Positions 47,901-59,486 are shown, numbered from the stretch's first letter. The stretch is 64,000 nucleotides of DNA from Ailanthus altissimus (GCA_946807835.1 OX327696.1:5902501-5966500), one strand, 5' to 3'. Notes: generated by a model from the sequence alone, not told the origin. Numbers and translations are program-made.

Positions 47901-48216
47901 AGCTGTTGGTGAAGCTATAGAGGAGGCCGTGTGGTTAAAAGGCATATGAGTGGAGATATTGGCTCATAAAGATGTAAACACCGGTGTATACTGTGACAGC
48001 CAGAGTGCCATACACCTAAGCAAGCATCAAGTGTTCTATGAGAGGTCGAAACACATTGATGTGAGGCTCCATTACATTCGTGAGATTGTCCAAAGTGGTG
48101 AAGTTAGTTTGACAAAGATAGCATCATCTAAAAACCTTGCTGATATGTTGACTAAGCCCCTGCCCTCGGTTAAGTTTGTCCAATGCAAGGACTTAACCGG
48201 AGTCACTACTTTGTGA
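44965..48216 (+). pseudogene. Copia-A pol with five in-frame stops
   Basis: One frame without frameshift. Protease: DSG at 45079-45087. Pre-integrase: H...H...C..C with LWHLRLAHLG and CEHCVLGKAH. Integrase: DDE triad as Asp 45655, Asp 45844, Glu 45952. Reverse transcriptase: VYKVKEG, FKARLVAQGF, then YVDD at 47242-47253. RNase H: VDSDYAGDLDKRRS, TEVEYIAVGEA and YCDSQSAIHL, ending at TGA 48214-48216. Premature stops: TAG 45070, TGA 46231, TAG 46750, TAA 47860, TGA 47947. Two replace Trp of conserved motifs, one replaces Gln, two replace Gly. The catalytic residues are otherwise kept. These proteins would cut the polyprotein, copy the RNA and insert the copy. Codon 45100 ATG and others are internal. 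Confidence 0.95.
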
Positions 48217-48273
48217 GGGTGACCGAAGATGCAGAAATGAGAGATCGATTTACTTTATGAATGATTTTGAATT

Positions 48274-48283
48274 AAGGAGGGGA
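48274..48283 (+). other. Polypurine tract of Copia-A
   Basis: AAGGAGGGGA lies two bases before the 3' LTR and is the expected primer site for plus-strand synthesis. Confidence 0.85.
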
Positions 48284-48285
48284 TT

Positions 48286-49024
48286 TGTGAGAATATTGAT
48301 TAAAAATCATTGGAATATGATTTGGGGATCAAGCTAAGTGTGTAGGGTGCACACGGATCAAAGAAGGACGCGAAAGGAGGCGAAAAATGAGAAGGCGCAC
48401 CATGCGACCAGTGCCGCAGCGCTAGAACAGAACACTCAGCGCTGCAGTGCTCAGCAGAAGCGCGCCAACGCTGGAGCGACGAGATCCCAGCGTTATAGCG
48501 CTGGACGCGGGAACAGTATCCCGAAATTAAGAAACTTCCTAATTTCGTCTCCCACTTGCTCTAGGACTCCCTAATACGACTCCCACATGTATAGGGAATA
48601 CCTAGGACGTCCCAAGGCCTATATAAAGGCTATCAATTGGCTTGTAAACATATCTTTGTGATCTTGACAATCTTTGTGATCAAGTTAGTGAGATCTTTAT
48701 GATCTTAGAGAGATCTTGGTGATCAACAATAATCTTAGTGATTATTCTTAGTGGTTCTTTGTGAGAGAAAATTCCTAGAGAGTAAGAGAGAGTTTTCTTT
48801 GTGATCTTTCTTGTAATAGGCATACTTTGTTGTTGCCTTGTGATTCATAATAAGAGAAGAATGTGATTTTGATCCGCCGTGGACGTAGGCAAGTTGCCGA
48901 ACCACGTAATTCTTTGTGTGTTCTTCTTCTACCCTTTCTCTCTTTTATTTCTTAATAACTTGTTCTGCATTATTATATTACTTGGATGAATTGTTTAGCT
49001 TGTTTGTGTGCTTCCGCTTCAACA
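48286..49024 (+). repeat. Copia-A 3' LTR (739 bp)
   Basis: Same ends as the 5' LTR. The block from about 48338 to 48510 is GC-rich, with several GCGCT motifs, and resembles the solo LTR at 6565 more than the 5' LTR does. TATA box at about 48619. Confidence 0.95.
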
Positions 49025-50145
49025 TGAAACTATTAACATAAATGTAGAGGATGAAGAAAAAGTGATTATCTTACTGAGTTCACTTTTTAGAATCAATGTG
49101 AAATCATCATTTAACTCAAAGCAATTAGGAAGATAGATAAAGATTTTACAGAAGGCTTATCTACAAGAGGGATGACCTCATATAGAGATGGAAAGAAAAA
49201 GCGCTTGAGATCAAAGTCCAAGGACGCTCCTCGAAAGTGCTATTACTATAAGAAAGAGGGGTACTTCATAAAAGTCTGTCTGAAAAAGAAAGCTAAAGAC
49301 AAGAAGGCAGATGGTACGCTTACTTATGATGATAATTGTGACAGTACAAAGACTCTAGCTATTACTGATGGTAATACTTTTGAACAATGGGTTCTAGATT
49401 CTGGTTGTACCTTTCACATGTACTCATATAAGTCTTGATTTGCTAATTTTTAGCCTATTAGCAGTGGTAAGGTGTTAATGAGTAATGATTTAGCATGTCA
49501 TGTGATGGAAATTGGTAGTATTAAACTTAAGTTGCATGATAGGTGAGTGTGAGAGTTGTTAGAAATTAGGTATATTCCTGACCTCAAGAGAAACTTGATC
49601 TCACTGGGTATGTTAGACCAAAATAGTTTTTCCATGAGGATTGGCGGAGGGGTTTTGAGAGTGTTGAAAGGTTCCATGGTTGTGATTAAAGTTAAGAAGT
49701 ACAAAGGTGTTTATGTGCTAAATGGAGAGGCAGTAAGCGGTTCTACATCATTCTTTATGGTTGATGAGAATATGCAAATTAAATTGTGGCATCTTAGATT
49801 AGAACACCTAGGTAAGAGGATCCTAAAAGAGTTATTTAGTCAAAAGGCGTTTGGTGAGGATAAGTTTTAATCACTGAATTTTTGTGAGCATTATGTGCTA
49901 GAAAAAGTATATAGAGTGAGGTTTAGTACCACAGAGCATAAGACTAAGAGGATTCTTTATTACATACACTAAGATCTATGGAGACCAACATAGACAGCAT
50001 CCTATGGTAAGGCTAGATATTTCTTCACTTTTATAGATGACTATTTAAGAAAGCTGTGAGTTTATGTATTAAAGTATAATGAGCAAGTACTTTATACATT
50101 CAAGACTTAGAAGGCCCTTTTTAAGAATCAAACTGGCAATAAGAT
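49025..50145 (+). mobile_element. Older Copia-A copy, right fragment
   Basis: Continues the gag broken off at 41240: a decayed gag C-terminus, a zinc knuckle (49235-49280, CYYYKKEGYFIKVC, with Cys and His lost), the linker, protease (LDSGCTFHM at about 49393), pre-integrase (49556-49870, YIPDLKRNLISLGMLDQN, LWHLRLEHLGKR) and the start of integrase. The homology ends near 50145 after NQTGNKI. There are several stops (for example TAG or TGA in place of Trp) and a few frameshifts. Reverse transcriptase, RNase H and the 3' LTR are absent. Confidence 0.88.
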
Positions 50146-51430
50146 TGATTGGGTTCTTATGTATTCTGAAGAATAAGCAGTGGTACTGTTCACTAGTATT
50201 ATTTGTAGTTACTGGTCACGTAGGCAATTTAAAGGAACTGTTTATGTACACTATTTATAGTTATTGTTCACGCACACTATTTATATGATGGAAGAAACAC
50301 ATTAAAGGGGAAAAATTGAATATGGTGTTAAGAAGTTGGCAAATGCTTAAAATTTAAAAGAAAAAAGAAAAGAAAAAGAAATTAAAGAATTGATCATGAA
50401 CTTATATTATTTTTTGCGCAGCACCCTTGCTTGGCCCACGTAGCGGCGGCTTCGCTTAGCCGCTTCGAAGTGACTTGGTTGAAACTTGAGTATTTATAGA
50501 AGGAAAGGAAAATATTGCATTATTTGTTATATTCTTATTAATAAATGTTTAAGTATTTATAGAGTTTACAATAAATCAATATAAGAAAAAGATAAGCCTA
50601 AAAGAGAAAAAAAATTAAATAGAAATAAACTAAAATAGGAAAAATAAACCTAATAGGAATAAATCAAAAAAGGAAAAAGATAAACCTAATAGGTTAAGAA
50701 GCCAAAAATGGTAATTTTTAAAACAAATAAATTTAAATTAAACTAAATCTCTTGATTTCTTTTATCAATTTCCTTACCAATAGTTGTTTTTCTTTAATTT
50801 TGATATTTTATCAAATTTCTTTTAATCTGCATTTATTAATCATTTTTTATACACATTGTTATTAATATTACACCAGACTATATTATTGATATTTTGTTAA
50901 ACTATACAACCAGGATCATTGGAAATATCACTTTACATCCTAGCGCAAACCCCATTCGGATAGACTACATCATTTCACATCTTTACGCCCACCTCACCAG
51001 GAAAAATTACACAATTAAGATCATCGAGAATATTATTTTACATCCTTACACATAGCTCACCTGGATTATAATGCTCCACGAAAAAGAGGAATAATGACAC
51101 TACCCTGACATTCATCATGGCTCAAACCTTTAACCCAAACTAGAGAAGCGCTACTTTCTCAGATATAAAGGTGAGCCCTTAAAGCTTTTTATATCTTTCT
51201 TTAAGTGCAGTTCAAATGTTTGCACTATGGTGTTTTCTGCCATTTATGTTCTTAAATGGAATGTGTCTATTTGTTATATTTTTGTCTATATATTTATTTA
51301 AGCATTATATTTGTGCACTTGATAGGCAAACTTTGGACAATAATTGTTGAAGCACAACTTAACCTATCAATGCTTTTATGATAGAGACTACTAAATGTGA
51401 AATCCTTTTAGCCATGTTATTATACAAAAA
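50146..51430. other. Mixed repeat debris, no gene recognised
   Basis: After the end of the older Copia-A come several unlike stretches. About 50150-50290 has TGTTCAC words in both directions. About 50415-50475 is a small GC-rich patch containing GCTTCGCTTAGCCGCTTCGAAG-like inverted words. About 50560-50700 is A-rich with repeats of AAACCTAATAGG. About 50908-51060 repeats a phrase like GATCATTGGAAATATCACTTT and GATCATCGAGAATATTATTTT. These may be pieces of an LTR, but I could not assign them. Confidence 0.4.
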
Positions 51431-52224
51431 AAGGTATAAGGAAGAGTGGAGACCAAAAAAGAAATAACTTGATAAGAATAAGAATAGAAATAAATCAAGG
51501 TCTAAATCAAGAATAGGTTCTAGGAAATGTTATTTCTATGGAAAAGAAGGGTATTTAAGAAGAAATTGCTATTAGAGATTGAAGAAATTAGTGGAAAAGA
51601 AAATAGGAATGAAATAAGTAATGCTAAGTAGCAAGTGATGAATATGAAAATTCAGAAGCCTTAACTATATCCATTGATGATAATTTTGATGAATTGGTGT
51701 TAGATTCAGGATGTTCATACCATATATGTCCTAAAAAAGAATTGTTCCAATATTTAAATGAATATAATAGGAGTAGAGTCCTTATAGGAAATAATCATGC
51801 ATGTATAGTTATAGGAATTATGAGGTGTATACAGTGAGCGTCATTGGATGAGGCAAACGATGTTGCAATGGATTCATGCCTTGTCTCTATTCTTGTTTTA
51901 AGTTGAGTAGCCAAATACCGTGAAAGCTTATGTTAAGGAACAAAGTTTTTATCAATAAGGGTTTGCTATGGAAATTTGCTATATGAATACGAACTTAACT
52001 CACTGAACTTCCCGGGTCAGTTTGCTTAAAACTGCATAATGTTATTTGTAGAATTTTAAATGATGTTATCTTTATACCTCATTTAAAATGAAATCTAATA
52101 TTATTAGGAACCTTAGATGATAAATGATGTACTTATAAGGCTAATAATAGTGTCTTAAAGTTAATGAAAGAAGCCTTAGTTGTAATGAAACGAATAAAGC
52201 AAAAAGGTTTATACATATTAATGA
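51431..52224 (+). mobile_element. Copia-B gag end and protease (unit 3), decayed
   Basis: The only copy of the N-terminal half of Copia-B in the window. A basic stretch (NKSRSKSRIGSRK) leads to a zinc knuckle CYFYGKEGYLRRNC, where one Cys and the His are Tyr. Protease follows: VLDSGCSYHICPKK at about 51699-51740 and IGNNHACIVIG. After a foreign insert (51833-52037) the region VIFIPHLK.NLILLGTLDD and KQKGLYIL (52050-52220) continues the pol frame with stops. LTR-C then interrupts it. Confidence 0.82.
51833..52037. other. Short insert of unknown type in Copia-B protease region
   Basis: About 200 bp separate GGTGTATACAG from GTTATTTGTAGAATT, where related pol sequences run on without a gap. The insert is less AT-rich than the flanks (it contains CTTCCCGGGTCAG). 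No clear inverted repeat ends or target duplication were found. It could be a SINE-like or captured sequence. Confidence 0.5.
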
Positions 52225-54025
52225 TATTGGAGATGGTACTTACATGCCATTCCAATTATTGTATGAATATTTATTCTTTAAAAACTTATACAATGAACAT
52301 TTCAAATAAATTATTAATATTTAATTATATGGCATTAAGCTTGTTACTTTTTAAAAATTATAGATCTCACAGAGTTTAGGTCTGTACTAAGAGTTAGCAT
52401 TCTAAGAGTTTGAACCTTATCTAAAAATTGACAAAGACCTTGGAATATACTAGTGATGACATAGTTGTAAAGAGTTGCAAATGGTGATAAAAAATATCAT
52501 TATATAGTATATTCTCGAATACATCATTATTGATCTATAGTTACCGACATGGGTTAATTAGTATACATTCTAAATTCACGTGTATCTTTATCTAGATTAT
52601 CCTAATGGTTAGTATTACTAAATCATGGGCTAAGTGGAAGCTCGTATAGGCATGAAAGTATTCAGTGAGGATTAAGTACTAAACAGATTCATGAAGACCT
52701 TCAATAGACATGCTATAGGGCTATCAATGGATGGTCTTCTCAAATGAAGTAATATTCATAGTTCTTTGACTTGAGCACCGTGATGGGTTTATGAGTGATC
52801 CACTATGTTTTGACTCCACGTATGCTAGAGACCTTTTATGATATAACCTCTAGGTGTCATTGAGTATGGTCTGATGCTCATGAAGTTTTGTATATGTAGA
52901 TACGGGATTCGTTACTTTATATGGGTGAGTTGTATATCTAGATACTCTGAGATTGTATTTTATAAAGTCTTATGGCTATAAGTGAAAACCCTAAAATAGA
53001 GTTTTTTGTAGGGTTGAATAATATGCGCAAAGTACAATATCGCAAAGGACTTTGTGCATATTATTCATAATAATAAAAATTTGAAGATAGGTTTATTACC
53101 AAGCGCATATATACACGTATATGGTTGACTTCAATATATATGGTTCAACGTATCATCTTATAATTTCTATAACGTGTATGTGAAGCATCATTTATGGACT
53201 TGTGAAAACATTTTGTGAGATAAACAGATGTGAACCTAAAGAGTTTCATAATATAAAGTGTACTTGTTGATTGGAGTAGGGGACTAGGTCAAAGAGCTCA
53301 ATCCAAAAAAATTTCAAAAAATAGAATTAGTTTCTGGATCTCTTAAGAAGCACACTTATCAAAGGCTTAAGAGTTAATCTTATAAATTATATAAATAATT
53401 ATTATTTATTTGAAATGTTAACACGTGGCTAGTATGGTAACATGCATGATTGTCAAATGGCAAAGGATGCTTAACACAATGCAGTGCATGCTTAACATGT
53501 GGCATAAATGCATGTCTTCTAGGTTAATAAGCGTTGTCAACTTTATCATTCATACATTTTAATTGGGCTAGGTGTTAAGTTGTCATTGGCCAAGTGTAAG
53601 ATACTTTGCATATGTTGTAACGAGGTGCTTGCATGCATGGTTTAACAATATATATTGAAAAAAATGCAATTGTAACATTTAAGTCCATAAAACACATTCT
53701 TGCCCATTTTTTAGAGAGAAACAAAGTTCATGAGTTGAATTGTATTCATCCTATTTGAACTTTTGTGCTATCGTTCTAGCCTCATAATCCTACTAATTAT
53801 TACGGACTAGAATTGCCAACGATTATGCTTTACTGTGAGCTTCAAAAATTGATTAATCACTGGATCACCTTCAAGGGTGAGTTTTTGAAACTCTTAATGT
53901 AATTGATTTATATTCATATGTGCTTGTTGAATAAGAAATTAGATTTTCATTTCGTTGCACATTGTATGTATGACATGCATTTTAAAATTCAATAAACACA
54001 TTCACATGCATGCACACACTCAATA
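52225..54025 (+). mobile_element. LTR-C, older copy (unit 3), in Copia-B
   Basis: Homologous to the solo LTR at 42631-44959 over most of its length, but about 530 bp shorter. Left end TATTGGAGATGG...CTTACATGCC aligns with the start TGTTAGGATTTG...CTTACATGCC, and the right end CACACTCAATA aligns with CACACAACA. AATGA (52220-52224) and AATAG (54026-54030) are probably a decayed target duplication. Unit 1 has AATGG at the right side. It separates the LYIL part and the FWHKRL part of Copia-B pol, so it is a solo LTR inserted before the block duplications. Confidence 0.78.
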
Positions 54026-56720
54026 AATAGGTCAAATAGTTACAAGTGCATTTGTAATTGTAACTAGTATAGAAATAGATAAAACAAAATTGTGGATGAA
54101 AGGATACAACACTTAAATGTACAAAATCTGCAAGAATTATGTAAACAAACTCCAATTGATAAGGGAAAATTGAGTAAGATAAATTATATGAACATTGTGC
54201 TATGGGTAGGCATCAACAAAATCAGTTTTAAACTAGGAACATATAAGGCTGAAATACTTGGATATGGCATATTGATCTTAGGTCCCATAAACACGCCAAA
54301 CCATGGTAGGAACATGTATATTTTTTTTTCCTTGATTGATGATAAAGTATGGATATATTCGCTAAGGACAAATTTAAAGTTGATACTTTTAACAAATTTA
54401 AACAACGAAAACAATTGGATTGAAAATCAAATTGGTAAGAAAATTAAGGTGCTTAGGACAAATAATGGATTAGAATTCTGTAATTATGACTTTAATAATT
54501 TTTGTAAAACATATGGATCCTAAGATGTAGGACAGTAATCTACACACCTTAACAGAATGAAATAGCTGAAAGAATGAATATGAGTTTATCGAAAAAAGTT
54601 AGGTATCTTGTAATTAATTTTGGCATCTCTAAATATTTCTCAGGGGGTGGAATGACTACATGTTATTTGGTAAAAACAAGTCCCTTTAGTTTTATAAAAT
54701 TTTATATTCCTAAAGAATTATTGATTAGTAGAACTGTAGATTATAGAAATCTAATTTTTTTGGTTTTAATGCATATGCACACCAAGAGGGAGATAAATTA
54801 GAACCTAGATCATCGAAATACATCTTTCTAGGATATCCTATAGGGGTAAAGGGCTATAGATTATAAGACAAAGAAACTAGAGGCATAAAAATTATAATTA
54901 GCAGAGATTTAACTTGTAATGAATCTAAAATTCCTTGTTTGGAAAAAAATAATCAAGTGATTATAGGTTTTCAAAGCTAGCAACAACTCAATAAAAATTC
55001 TTAAACTTAATAAAATTCAATTTAAGGTGAAGTTTCCTTAATCAAGTGAAAAAAATAATCCAAATTCTTCAAATGAAGATAAAGAAGAGCAAGAGACAAG
55101 TCAGAACAGTGAAGAAATACAACTTGAAATTTTAATTCATCATTAGCAAACTACTAACTTGCTAGAGACAAAAGTAGAAATGAGGAAAAATTACCATCTA
55201 AACTCTCATCTTATGATTTGATAGCACTTGCCTTGTTTTCATCACTTAAAGTTGAAAAATCATAACCCCTAACATACACTAAAGCCATCGAGAGTATGTA
55301 TTCCAAGCAGTGGAAAATAGCCATAACTAAACAAATGAAATCTCTTCTAAATAACAAAACCCATATTCTTGTCATAATCTGTCTTCACGTTGTTACTTTT
55401 AAAGAAAAATTAGTAGCTAGAGGTATATTGTAGAAGAAAGGAATATATTACATTGAAATATTTTCTTCTATTGTTAAATACACTACCATCATAATAATCT
55501 TGTCACTTACTTTATATTAGGAATTAGATCAGTTAAATTTAAAAAGTGTTTTTTTATGGTGATTTAGATGAAGTTATATATATGAAACAACCTTAGGGTT
55601 TTGAGATTAATAGTGATAAAGATTTAATGTGTCTCCTTAAAAGGTCTTTGAATGGGTTAAAACAAGTTCCTCGACAATAGTATAGAAGATTTGATATCTT
55701 TATAACAAAATTAGGGACTATAAGAAGTGATCATACATGTTTTTATTTCAAAACCCTTGGAACTGAATATCAATTATTTATTCTTATATATGTTGATGAT
55801 ATGCTATTGTCAGGACTAAATAGTTTTAAGATATAGAAACTTAAAATTAAAGGAGAATTTAATGTGAAAGACTTAAGAGAAGTAAAACGAATATCAAGAA
55901 TAAATATTTTTTTTAAAAGGTTTAAAAATCTATTAATTATATCATAGGAACAGTACTTAAAAAAGGTAATAGTTAAGTTTGGAATGAAATATTCTAAACC
56001 AATTAGAATTTCTCAGTTTGCACATTTTAAGTTCTCTAAAGAACAACGTACTATCACAAAACTTAAAAAACAAAAGATGACCAAAATATCCTATTCAAAT
56101 GCAGTAGGTTCTATTATGTCTGCTATGATATATAGTAAACCTAATTTAGCTTATGCCGAAAGTGTTCTAAGTAGGTACATGACTAACCCTAAAGACCATT
56201 GGATAGGTATAAAATGCTTGTTAAGGTGCTTCAATGGAACAACGAATTTTGGTTTAACATGTGTAAACATAAAAATAGATTGAATTTTTTTAATTTTATG
56301 GATTCTAATTTTGCTGGAGATAAGGATGAAAAAGGTCCACTGCTGCTCATATGTTTACTTTGTGTGGAAATTGTATTAGTTGCAAATCTCAATTGCAGCC
56401 ATTGGTAGCACTGTCAAGCATAGAAATAGAATACATAGTAGGAACTGAAGCAATGAAAAAGGGAGTATGGTTGCAAGGTGTATTGAGAGAGATTAAGATG
56501 GTAATTGAACCCGTCCCAATTTTTTTCAAACAAATAGAGTGCAATACATCTTAACAAGGACCCAATTTTTCATAAATGAACAAAACTTGTAAATGTAAAG
56601 TATCATTTCATCATAAGCCTAATTGCTGAAGTTCAAATTTAGTTAAAGAAGATCCCAATAGAAGAAAATCCTATTGACATTGGCACTAAAATACCCCCAA
56701 CGAATAAGTTTAAGTACTGC
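54026..56720 (+). mobile_element. Copia-B pol remnant (unit 3)
   Basis: Pre-integrase (about 54092-54210), integrase (about 54290-54830, LIDDKVWIY, LRTNNGLEFCNYDF, ISKYFSGGG), a linker, reverse transcriptase (about 55380-55920, LKRSL.GLKQVPRQ, with LYVDDMLLS intact at about 55786) and RNase H (55984-56570, SYSNAVGSIMSAM, LSRYMTNPKDHWIG, LSSIEIEYIVGTEA). Stops and frameshifts are many. The tail runs to KFKYCLDL at about 56715 and is then joined, without losing the frame, to a BAHD fragment. Confidence 0.88.
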
Positions 56721-57093
56721 TTGGACTTACTAACCCATTTTGTAAATTTACGACAAAAAGTTGGGTCGCTGTTAAAATGTTCCATAGCTAACATTTTATG
56801 GACGGCAAATGCACTATGTATAGATGAACAAGAGGAGTTGGACAGTTTAGTGTACTTGTTAAGGAAAGCAATTGTGGAAGTTGATGGAGATCTTGTGAAG
56901 AGCTTTCAAGGTCAAGGATGGTTTCTTAATCTTTATGAAATTATAAAAGATTCTAATATAGCGTATTCAAGTGCAGCTGATAGAATTATGTTTACTACTT
57001 TGGCGATCTTAGGTTTCTATGATATTGATTTTGGATGGAGAAAGCCGATTTGGATTAGCTTTCCTACTTTTGAAGGATCCACTACCAGTTCTT
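56716..57093 (+). pseudogene. BAHD acyltransferase 3' fragment inside Copia-B
   Basis: Encodes residues 283 to about 404 of the intact BAHD protein at 20164-21513 (LLTHFVNLRQKVGSLLK ... FPTFEGST.SS), differing at about twenty positions, without stops. The DFGWG motif is DFGWR, which would harm the fold. The HXXXD part, the N-terminal half and the last 45 residues are missing, so it cannot be an enzyme. On the left it joins Copia-B pol at a shared TTACTA, on the right it joins a second Copia-B piece at about 57093. The whole chimeric frame is open from 56643 to 57227 but starts without an ATG. It shows that a second BAHD copy once existed. Confidence 0.93.
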
Positions 57094-57383
57094 ATGCCAT
57101 AAGTGTTCTAAGTAGGTACATTACCAACCCTACAAATGATCATTGGATAGGTATAAAATGGTTGCTAAGGTGGTTGAATGGAACAACAAATTTTGGTTTA
57201 ATATGTGTTAACATAAAAATAGATTGAATTTATTTGATTATATGGATTCTATTTTTGCTGGAGATAGGGATAAAAAAGATCCACTATAGCTTATTGTGTA
57301 GAAATTGTCTTAGTTGGAAATCTTAATTAGGTGTATTGAGGGAGAGATTAAGATGGTAATTGAACTTGTCACAATTCAGTGAG
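57094..57383 (+). mobile_element. Copia-B RNase H piece, second copy
   Basis: YAISVLSRYITNPTNDHWIG and WLNGTTNFGLICVNIKID repeat what is found at 56140-56283, with unlike differences. It then jumps over a deletion to VLRERLRW-like remains at about 57330-57375 and P4. It therefore derives from another Copia-B copy rather than from simple duplication of the piece just upstream. Confidence 0.85.
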
Positions 57384-57949
57384 AGATGCTGATAACACAA
57401 ATCATGACTAAGACAAATTCGTGTGAATAAACAATCTTCTATTTGTTGAAAAATAAACATACTGAATGCATGTAATTTTGTATTTCATAATAATTCTTTT
57501 ACAGTATAAAGAGAACAAATTTATAAAAAACGATAAAGCTTAACTTGCAAAGCACATATTGCATGATTTTTGGAATGTTATTTTCATCCGAAGATCAATC
57601 CATGTTACTTGAAATATTCATCCCCTTTGATTGTGCTATTTGCCTTAAGGTTAGATTGGCAAAATCCTTATGTTGAACAATGATTAATTGAGTATTATAA
57701 CATGAAACGACGCATTTTATACACCCAATTTAAAAAATAAAATCGCGTACAATGAAACGGTGTTGTTTCATCAGAATATTTGCAAGAAAAAGCTCACTTT
57801 ATGCTTTTTAACCAAATGACATGTATTAATCTTTGTCACAATTTTTTTTTAATTAATTCTATCACTAAGTTTTGATATATTGTGTAATAAATTAATGATA
57901 ATGCTTTTGTGATAGAAAAAGCGTCACTAAGTTTTATATAGTGTGGGTG
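57384..57949 (+). repeat. BAHD promoter-like segment P4, left part
   Basis: Matches P2 (about 8480-9040) and P3 (about 18150-18710), including the GAAACGACGC and TGAAACGGTGTTGTTTCA hairpin motifs at about 57704-57770. It is cut at TTTTATATAG by the insert at 57950-59486. Confidence 0.75.
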
Positions 57950-59486
57950 GAACAATATGATCATCTCGCATACGGGTAGACTCTGAATTAGTATTTTAAG
58001 GGTCTAAAATATTTAAATTTAAAATTTAAAAAGCTTTATTTATATATGAAATTAAAGATATACAAAAAAACAAATAATAGAACGAGAAAATATTTAATGG
58101 TGGTGCTACGATGTGTGTATTTTTTTTTTAGATGTATAAAATAAGGTTTTTTGTCAATAACTAAAAGATAATATTATTGCTAAAACCAACAAAATACAAC
58201 TGCCGACGATTTAGAAACACAAATATAGTACAAAAACCTGAGATAGAAATTTAGATACATCTCACTACTTATTCATGATGTGATCTATACATTGGCCATT
58301 TATAGTACTCAAACATCTGATCCATACCACGTTTTTAATATCTTAAAAGATAGTATTAGTAGATGGGCCTTTATATTGAAACATCATCTGATTGCACTCC
58401 TACCATATGAAATAAACGGTTGCATAGAAAGCAATTCTCCATACCTTGCATAGGTTGAATTTGCCTGTAGTTTTTCTGCAGAAAAACGAAATCTCTCTTT
58501 GCCAAGTGAATGGGCGTTGATTGATATGACAAGCCAAAAGAACATTTTGCCAAATACTTCCAGAGAAGCTGGATTTAAAAAATAAATGTTGAACCGTTTT
58601 CCTATCATGTTCATAAAAAGGGTAGAAAACTGATAGAGCAAGACCCATTTGGAAATTCTCTCCTTGGTATATAGCCTGTTCTTCAATGCAAACTAAGCTA
58701 TAAAGCTATTTTTAAATGTGTTCAGAGCCTATAACATTTTGTACCACCCAACCTTAGGACTCGAACCTTTCAAGATCTTCCATGTACTAGCAATTGAAAA
58801 TTGCTTATTGGAGTTCGCAACCGAAGATACCTTATCCTCTCTGGTAGTAGTAATTGAAAAATTATTACAAATGTATTCTTAAGTACCAGTACTATGTTCA
58901 TCTAAAGGGTCAAGAAGGTTCCAAGTTTCATTTCACAGTTTGTAACCTTTACACTTAGGTGAACATCGGACGCACTGATGTCTACAATAGAAAATTTATC
59001 AATAATTAACTCTTCGTTCAACCAAAAGAAGAATGAATTGTCATTTCCTAAATTGTAACTAAATAGCTTTCTAATTTGATTTTTGTTTTCAAGAAGTTTC
59101 CTCCAAGCCCAACTACAATCCATTGATTTGATAATGCCACTAAAACTGAGTCTTCTAAGTCTATTTCATTCACCTATAGAGCCCATAAGGATGTTTTAAT
59201 AGTTAGAAAATCCCAAATATGTTTAGTGATAGCCGTTAGATTCTAAGTTTGTAAGGCTTTAAAGTGTAGACCGCCTTCCTTCTTATCCTTGCAAACATCA
59301 GACCAGGCAACCGTACCACCCTTTTATTATTTGCAACTATAACTTATTTCATGAATTTTTAATATAAATTAATACGTTGCAAAACTTAATTAATTTGCTA
59401 CAAGAAAGACATAATACCTCCAATGTATTAAAAACTTTCTCGTATGAAATAAATTTCTCAATTTAAGTTCTCAAGAACCTAGACCA
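57950..59486 (-). mobile_element. L1-type LINE fragment, reversed, 5'-truncated
   Basis: On the minus strand, from about 59335 down, frames read AWSDVCKDKKEGGLHFKAL, then MDCSWAWRKLLENKNQIRKL and NLGNDNSFFFWLNEEL (58902-59123), and then the zf-RVT part (58384-58686: TKERISKW; CPFYEHDR-like and FFKSSFSGSIW in another frame; ending KVWRIAFYATVYFIW). These are the C-terminal parts of a plant L1 ORF2. A T run at about 58119-58129 may be the reversed poly-A tail. Frameshifts and stops are frequent. It splits P4. Reverse transcriptase and endonuclease are missing, as in a typical 5'-truncated insertion. Confidence 0.85.

Larger units (their letters stand above)
41241..49024 (+). mobile_element. Copia-A, nearly complete Ty1/copia retrotransposon
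   Basis: The element has a 5' LTR (41241-41866), a primer binding site for initiator Met tRNA, gag, protease, integrase, reverse transcriptase and RNase H in the Copia order, a polypurine tract and a 3' LTR (48286-49024). Flanking bases TGAAG and TGAAA are the probable 5-bp target duplication. Gag and pol lie in one frame from 41899 to 48216 once the 2,329-bp solo LTR at 42631 is set aside. Five in-frame stops make it inactive. The proteins are of the TNT1-like (Tork) kind. LTR sequences outside the GC-rich block are very alike, which suggests a fairly recent insertion. Three other, older relatives lie in this window. Confidence 0.95.

Noticed and set aside
56721..57227. Chimeric frame taken as a real protein
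   Set aside because: The first codon there is TTG and no ATG starts the frame; the BAHD part lacks the catalytic half. I kept it as a finding and not as a gene.
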